NCBI GenBank assembly: GCA_020047875.1
Contig: JAIFNE010000201.1
Span: 1-6,458 of the forward strand
Direction: 5' to 3'
Length of the DNA: 6,458 nucleotides
Origin: Hydrogenophaga sp.
GTDB taxonomy: Bacteria > Pseudomonadota > Gammaproteobacteria > Burkholderiales > Burkholderiaceae_C
Shown here: one piece after another, positions 1 to 6,458 of the stretch
Numbering within the stretch: position 1 is the stretch's first letter
How the letters are laid out: every line of letters begins with the position of its first letter
Translations under genes and position numbers: made by a program
The notes under the pieces: model-generated
Told to the model about the DNA's origin: nothing
Database searches by the model: none
The model's input: the letters and a program-made list of their open reading frames with translations, nothing else

Positions 1-890
1 CGATCTGCAAGACAGCCTGAAGACCTCGCGGCGCGCCAACCACCAGGGCGAGCCGGGGCCGATTGCGGTGCAGATTGCGGGCACCGAGGCGCAGATGATG
101 GCCGACGCTGCGCGCTACAACATCGACCGCGGCGCGCAGATCATCGACATCAACATGGGTTGCCCGGCCAAAAAGGTCTGCAACAAATGGGCCGGCTCAG
201 CGCTGATGCAGGACGAAGCCCTGGCCATCCAGATCGTGGAGGCGGTGGTGGCTGCCTGTGTGCCGCATGGCGTGCCTGTGACGCTCAAGATGCGCACCGG
301 CTGGTGCGCCCAGGTTCGCAATGCCCCGGCGCTGGCGCTGGCTGCCGAGTCGGCCGGCGTGCAAATGCTCACCGTGCACGGCCGCACCCGCGAGCAGGGC
401 TACAAAGGGCAGGCCGAGCACGATACGGTGGCCCAGATCAAGACCCGCGTGGGCATTCCGGTGGTGGCCAATGGCGACATCAACAGCCCCGAAGCGGCGC
501 GCGATGTGCTGGCGCGCACGGGAGCGGATGCGATCATGATCGGCCGCGCCGCGCAGGGCCGGCCGTGGATCTTTCGCGAGATCGCCCATTTCCTGGCCAC
601 CGGCGAACACCTGCCGCCGCCGGATCTGACCGAGGTCAAGACCTGGCTGCTCGACCACCTGCAAGACCATTACGCCCTCTACGGCGAATTCACCGGTGTG
701 CGCAGTGCGCGCAAGCACCTGGCAGGCGCTGCCGCTGGCCAGCGGTGCGGCAGCGGTGTTTCGCAGCCGGATCAACCTGCTGACCACGGCGCAAGCGCAG
801 ATGGATTGCGTGCGGGACAGCCTGGACGCCTGGGCCGACGCAGAACCGCAGGCGCCCGCGCCCGCGACCCAATGGAAACTGGCTGCATGA
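1..890 (+). pseudogene. dusB: tRNA-dihydrouridine synthase B, 5'-partial and frameshifted
   Basis: DusB is an FMN-dependent enzyme that reduces uridine to dihydrouridine in the tRNA D-loop. The gene enters from the left edge with its frame open from position 2, so the N-terminus is outside the window. Visible family motifs are VQIAG, the active-site block INMGCPAKKV (catalytic Cys codon 161-163), KMRTGW, TVHGRTR, VVANGDI and the flavin-site block IGRAAQGRPWIF, then GVRSARKH at about 695-718. The family next expects a GWY-type segment, but after KHL (713-721) the frame turns to low-quality sequence. The proper C-terminus resumes one frame over at 720 (WQALPLASGAAAVFRSRINL) and stops at TGA 888-890. 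Loss of about 11 nt fits both the missing residues and the frame change. That stop overlaps the fis start in ATGA, as in a translationally coupled operon. Identity is near certain; whether the break is real or a sequencing error cannot be decided here. Confidence -1.
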
Positions 891-1129
891 GCACTTCACA
901 GAACAATCTGCACGACTGCGTTCGCGCGAGCCTGGAAACCTATTTCCAGGACCTCGACGGCACCGACCCGGCTGGCCTGCACGACATGCTGGTCAAGGCG
1001 GTCGAAAAGCCCCTGCTTGAGGTGGTGATGCAGCAGTCCAACCACAACCAGTCGCGCGCTGCGCAATGGCTGGGGTTGAACCGCAACACGCTGCGCAAAA
1101 AGCTGATCGAACACAAGCTGATCGAATAA
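887..1129 (+). CDS. fis: Fis family DNA-binding nucleoid protein
   Basis: Fis is a small dimeric nucleoid-associated protein that bends DNA and modulates rRNA/tRNA promoters, recombination and supercoiling. The 80-residue product is near the usual length for betaproteobacterial Fis; E. coli Fis has 98. Its N-terminal half (residues 1-45) matches the helical dimerisation part. Residues about 50-80 form the C-terminal helix-turn-helix, with the signature NQSRAAQWLGLNRNTLRKKL, which is also shared with the NtrC-type C-terminal domain. The ATG at 887 overlaps the dusB stop as ATGA, supporting translational coupling. A weak GGAA lies 9 nt upstream. The dusB frameshift puts the broken dusB frame in frame with fis, so a DusB-Fis readthrough polypeptide is possible on paper, but the 80-residue product is complete and normal by itself. 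The dusB-fis order is conserved in proteobacteria, which adds confidence. Confidence 0.93.
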   Translation: MSTSQNNLHDCVRASLETYFQDLDGTDPAGLHDMLVKAVEKPLLEVVMQQSNHNQSRAAQWLGLNRNTLRKKLIEHKLIE

Positions 1130-4100
1130 GAACACCCCCGCCGCGCTGCGCGCGACCCCCTCAAGGGGGCAACACCTGCGGCCCGGCAAAGCCGGTTCCG
1201 CGGTGTTCCCGGTGGGATCGTTGCAGGCGTTGCGGTCCTCGCTCCGGCGTGATGCAAATACGATTTGAAACTCCCCATGCAAGGTACTTTATGCGCGCCC
1301 TCATTTCTGTTTCCGACAAAACCGGCATTGTTGAACTCGCCCAGAGCCTGCACCGCCTCGGTGTGGCGCTGCTTTCCACGGGCGGTACCGCCAAGCTGCT
1401 GGCTGACAGCGGTTTGCCGGTGACCGAAGTGGCCGAGCTCACCGGCTTTCCCGAGATGCTCGACGGACGCGTCAAGACGCTGCATCCCAAGGTGCACGGC
1501 GGCCTGCTCGCACGGCGCGACCTGCCGGCGCACATGGCGGCGCTGAAGGCCCACGACATTGCCACCATCGACATCCTGGTGGTCAATCTCTACCCGTTCG
1601 AGTCCACCGTTGCCCGGCCTGGGTGCACCCTGGAAGACGCGATCGAAAACATCGACATCGGTGGTCCGGCCATGGTGCGCAGCGCAGCCAAGAACTGGAA
1701 AGACGTGGCGGTGTTGACGGATGCGAGCCAGTATCCGGCCGTGATCAGCGAACTCGAGGCCAGCGGCAGGCTCGCCGACAAGACCCGTTTTGCGCTGTCG
1801 GTGGCCGCGTTCAACCGCATCAGCCAGTACGACGGCGCCATCAGCGACTACCTCTCCAGCATCGAGTTCGAAGCGGGCGCCAGCGTGCCCAAGCGCAGCG
1901 AGTACCCGGGCCAGTCCAACGGCCGGTTCGTCAAGCTGCAGGAACTGCGCTACGGCGAAAACCCGCACCAGACGGCGGCTTTTTACCGCGATCTGTACCC
2001 GGCCCCCGGCTCGCTGGTTACCGCGCAGCAGCTGCAGGGCAAGGAGCTCAGCTACAACAACATTGCCGATGCCGACGCGGCCTGGGAGTGTGTCAAGAGC
2101 TTTGAGGCGCCGGCCTGCGTCATCGTCAAACACGCCAACCCCTGCGGGGTGGCGCTGGGCAAAGACGCGCTGGAGAGCTACACCAAGGCTTTCCAGACCG
2201 ACCCCACCAGCGCCTTCGGCGGCATCATTGCCTTCAACCGGCCGGTAGACAAAACGGCAGCCGAGGCGGTGAGCAAGCAGTTTGTCGAGGTGCTCATGGC
2301 GCCGGGCTACAGCGAAGAGGCGCTGGCCATTTTCAAGGCCAAGGCCAATGTGCGCGTGCTGCAGATCGCGCTGCCCACTGCCTATGGCACCGCTGATGCG
2401 GCGCGTGGCGGCCTGAGTGCCTGGGACCAGGGCCTGAACCTCACCGATGTGAAGCGCATTGGCTCGGGCCTGCTGATGCAGAGCGCCGACAACCATGTGC
2501 TCAACCGGGCCGATCTGAAGGTGGTGACCACACGGCAGCCCACCGAGCAGCAGCTTGACGACCTGATGTTCGCCTGGCAGGTGGCCAAATTCGTGAAGTC
2601 CAACGCCATCGTGTTTTGCAAAGACGGCATGACCATGGGCGTGGGCGCTGGCCAGATGAGCCGGCTCGACTCGGCCCGCATCGCCAGTATCAAAGCGGGC
2701 CATGCCCAGCTGAGCCTGCAAGGCACGGCGGTGGCCAGCGATGCCTTTTTCCCCTTCCGCGATGGGCTCGATGTGGTGATCGACCAGGGCGCCACCTGCG
2801 TAATTCAGCCCGGTGGCTCGATGCGCGATCAGGAAGTCATCGACGCGGCCAACGAGCGCGGCGTGGTGATGGTGACCACCGGGGTGCGCCACTTCCGGCA
2901 CTGAGCGCCGCGCCCGCCGCCGACTTTGTGCTGTGTGTGCCTTGACGCGCTGCGCAGCGCAATAGGCCGTCGCGCCGCAGGCCTGCGCGGGATGCGATAA
3001 GGTCAGCCCATGGACTATCGACCCCCTTCTTTCTGGCATCTTGGTTGGCGCACCCTCTGGCGCGACTGGCGCGCGGGCGAGCTGCGTCTTCTGGTGCTGG
3101 CGGTCACGCTGGCGGTGGCGGCGCTGACCGCCGTCGGGTTTTTTGCCGACCGGCTGCAAAACGGGCTGGCGCGCGACGCGCGAGCGCTGATCGGTGGCGA
3201 CGCGGTCGTCAGCAGCGACAACGCCACGCCCCCCGCCTTCGAGGCGCAGGCGCGCGCGCTGGGCTTGCAGACCACCCAGACCCTGGGCTTTCCCACCATG
3301 GGCCGGGCGCCCGACGACCTGGGCGGCGCGGCCCGCCTGGTGGCCCTGAAATCGGTGGGCGCAGGTTACCCGCTGCGGGGCAGTGTGCGCGTGGCCGAGA
3401 CGCCCGGTGGGGTGGACAGCGCCACGCGCGAGATCCCCGCGCCCGGCACGGCTTGGGTCGACGCCGCCCTCCTGGTGGCGCTGGACCTGAAGATGGGTCA
3501 GCCCCTGCTGCTGGGCGATACCTCGTTCACCCTGAGCCGAATCATCGTGGTGGAACCCGACCGTGGCGCTGGCTTCATGAGCTTCGCGCCGCGCGTGATG
3601 ATCAACGCCGCCGATTTGCCGGCCACTGGCCTGGTGCAACCGGCCAGCCGGCTCAGTTACCGCCTGGCCGTCGCCGGCGACGATACCGCCGTGGCCACCT
3701 TCACCCGCTGGGCTGAGGCGCAGGTGACGCAGTCCGGCGTGCGCGGCCTGCGGCTGGAGTCGCTGGAGGGAGGGCGGCCCGAAATGCAGCAGACGCTGGA
3801 GCGCGCCGAGAAATTCCTCAACCTGGTGGCCCTGCTCGCGGCGCTGCTGTGTGCGGTGGCGGTGGCGATTGCCGCGCGCGGGTTTGCTCAGCGACACCTG
3901 GACGACTGCGCCATGCTGCGCGTGCTGGGTCTGTCGCAGGCATCCATGGCGCGGGCCTACGCGCTGGAATTCAGCCTCGTGGGGCTGTTCGCCAGCCTGC
4001 TCGGCGTGGTCCTGGGCTACGCGGTGCACCATGTGTTTGTGGTGCTGCTGGCCGGGCTGGTCGAGGCCAGCCTGCCCGCGCCCGGCATCACCCCGGTGCT

Positions 4101-6458
4101 GCTCGGCCTGGGCATGGGCCTCACGCTGATGCTGGCTTTCGGCCTGCCGCCGGTGCTGCAGCTGGCGCAGGTGCCGCCGCTGCGCGTGATCCGGCGCGAC
4201 GTGGGGCAGCTCAAGCCGGCCACGCTCGCGGTGCTGGGCGTGGGCGTGCTGGGGTTTGGCGCCTTGCTGCTGGCCGCCAGCCGCGACCTGCTGCTGGGTG
4301 CGATCGCGGTGGGTGGCTTTGCGGCGGCGGTGCTGCTGTTTGCGGCGGTGAGCTATGGTGCCGTGCGCCTGCTGCGCGCCAGCGTGAACGAGACCACCGC
4401 ACCCCGCGCCCTGATCATGGCCACACGCCAGCTCAGCGCCCGTCCGGCCTACGCGGTGGTGCAGATCAGCGCGCTGGCGGTTGGTCTGATGGCGCTGGTG
4501 TTGCTGGTGCTGCTGCGTACCGATCTCATCTCGAGCTGGCGCAACGCCACACCGCCCGACGCGCCCAACCGCTTCGTGATCAACGTCCAGCCCGAACAGG
4601 GCGAGGCCTTCCAGCAGCAGCTGCGCAGCGCCGGTGTCGAGCGCTACGACTGGTACCCGATGATCCGCGGCCGGCTGGTGAGCATCAACGGTGAATCGGT
4701 CAAGCCCGATGACTTCACCACCGACCGCGCGCAGCGCCTGGTTGACCGCGAGTTCAACCTCTCCAACACCGCCGAGCTGCCGCCGTACAACCCGGTGGTG
4801 GCCGGGCAATGGACCAACAACGAAGCCGGTGGAATCAGCGTTGAGGAAGGCTTGGCGCAGGAGCTGGGCCTCAAGCTGGGTGACCGGCTCGGTTTCGACA
4901 TCGCCGGGCAGGTGACCGAGGGCCGCATCACCAGCCTGCGCGAGGTGGACTGGGGTTCCATGCGGGTCAACTTCTTCGTGGTGTTCCCGGTGGCCGAGCT
5001 GCCCAACGTACCCGTGTCCTACATCAGTTCGTTTCGCGCACCGGAAGGCAATGCCCAGTTCGACAACAACCTGGTACGCGCCTTCCCCAACATCACGAAC
5101 GTCGACATGAGTCAGACCATTGCCCAGGTGCAGCGGGTGCTGGGCCAGGTGATCAGCGCGATCGAATTCCTGTTCGCTTTCACGCTGGCCGCTGGTTTGG
5201 TGGTGCTGCTGGCCGCCATCACCGCCACCCGGGGCGAGCGCGAGCGCGAGTTCGCCATTTTGCGGGCGGTTGGTGCGGGCTCGGCCTTGCTGCGGCAGGT
5301 GCAGCGCATTGAACTGCTGGGCGTGGGGTTGCTGGCGGGCTTTCTGGCCTCGGTGGTGGCGGTGGCCGTGGGCTGGGCGCTGGCGCGTTACGCCTTCGAA
5401 TTCGCCTGGACCGCCTCGCCTCTGGTGCCGCTGGCCGGCAGCCTGGCAGGTGCCTTGCTGGCGTTGGCGGCTGGCTGGTGGGGCTTGCGCAGCGTGTTGC
5501 GCACCCCGGTGGTCGAGACCTTGCGCCGTGCAAGCACCTGATCCCCGCGCAGCCCGAGGCGCTTGTCCAAGCGGCAGCGTCTGCGGCCCGGCGCATCCGG
5601 CCCTGCGTGTTTTCTGAACCAGTCACCTTTTCTTGCGATGTCCGAAAAAATCACACCCGTCCCACCCGAAACGCCGTTTGCCTGGGTGGGCGGCGAGCTG
5701 GCCGTGCGCCAGTTGGTCGACCGCTTTTACGACCTGATGGACATTGAGCCCGGGTACCGCGAGCTGCGCGCGGTGCACGGCAGCACGCTGGGCGAGGCCC
5801 GCGACAAGCTGTTCTGGTTTCTCTGCGGCTGGCTGGGCGGCCCGTCGCACTACACCGAGCGCTTCGGTCACCCGCGCCTGCGCATGCGCCACATGCCGTT
5901 TGCCATTGGCGTGCTGGAGCGCGACCAGTGGCTGGCCTGCATGGATCAGGCGATGCGCGAATGCGAGCTCGACGCCGAGCTGCGCGAGCGCCTGAACCAG
6001 AGCTTTTTCCAGACCGCTGACTGGATGCGAAACCAGCCTGGCGCTGCCTGAGAGGCGGAAAAGCCGAGTCGTTTTCCCTGCGGATCGGTCGCAACCGGCA
6101 CCGTCGCAAAGAGCGCCGGATGAACCCTTGGGTTTTCGCTTTCGGATCCAGAATGCCGCGCCGGTCTTCCGGCGGTGGTGGTACCGAAAGCGGTGGGCCC
6201 ATACCAGCGCCGGCCGGCTTCGCTGGCTCGGTGGTGCCCGGTAACGGATCGTTCAGGCCCAGCGCAGCAACGCCGCTGCCCGGCCCGTATTCCTCGTAGT
6301 ACCAGTCTCCGCCCACCTGAATCACGCCCGGTGGCGCCTCGTACTGAGCTTCCGGGACATTTTTCAAGGCCACGCGCATGAAATCGATCCAGATCGGCAG
6401 GCTGAGACCGCCTCCGGTTTCGCGACTGCCGAGATTGCGCGGCGTGTCGTACCCGACC

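Overview
The window is GC-rich, densely packed chromosomal DNA. Gene content, gene order and protein signatures point to a betaproteobacterium of the order Burkholderiales, probably family Comamonadaceae (Hydrogenophaga/Acidovorax-like). This placement is from remembered family features, not from a database search. Five genes or gene parts are on the plus strand. The end of one convergent gene is on the minus strand. No tRNA, rRNA, CRISPR array, insertion sequence or phage gene is visible, and no gap between genes exceeds 300 bases.

Region 1 (1-1129) is the dusB-fis pair, the same order as the E. coli operon. dusB (tRNA dihydrouridine synthase B) enters from the left edge and is broken by a frameshift near 719-724. 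Its correct C-terminus continues in another frame and stops at 890, where ATGA joins the dusB stop to the fis start. Because of the shift, the upstream dusB frame misses its own stop and runs in frame through all of fis.

Region 2 (1130-2904) starts with a 161-bp spacer holding three consecutive hairpins that resemble a dispersed intergenic repeat. It continues with an intact purH, the bifunctional enzyme for the last two steps of IMP synthesis.

Region 3 (2905-6051) holds a large YbbP-type ABC permease of the FtsX/MacB class, then a group II truncated hemoglobin. No ATPase or TesA-type partner for the permease is present in the window.

Region 4 (6052-6458) has the C-terminal end of a class A penicillin-binding protein (PBP1A) on the minus strand, converging on the globin. 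Family similarity stops abruptly at a GGATCC site, and no minus-strand frame has a stop before 5946. The gene end is therefore lost or altered, or the sequence is joined artificially there.

The genes serve housekeeping roles: tRNA modification, nucleoid architecture, purine synthesis, envelope lipid/lipoprotein-type transport, oxygen or nitrogen-oxide chemistry, and peptidoglycan synthesis. I found no convincing new multi-gene system. The points most worth checking are the two disrupted housekeeping frames (dusB and PBP1A) and the hairpin array before purH.
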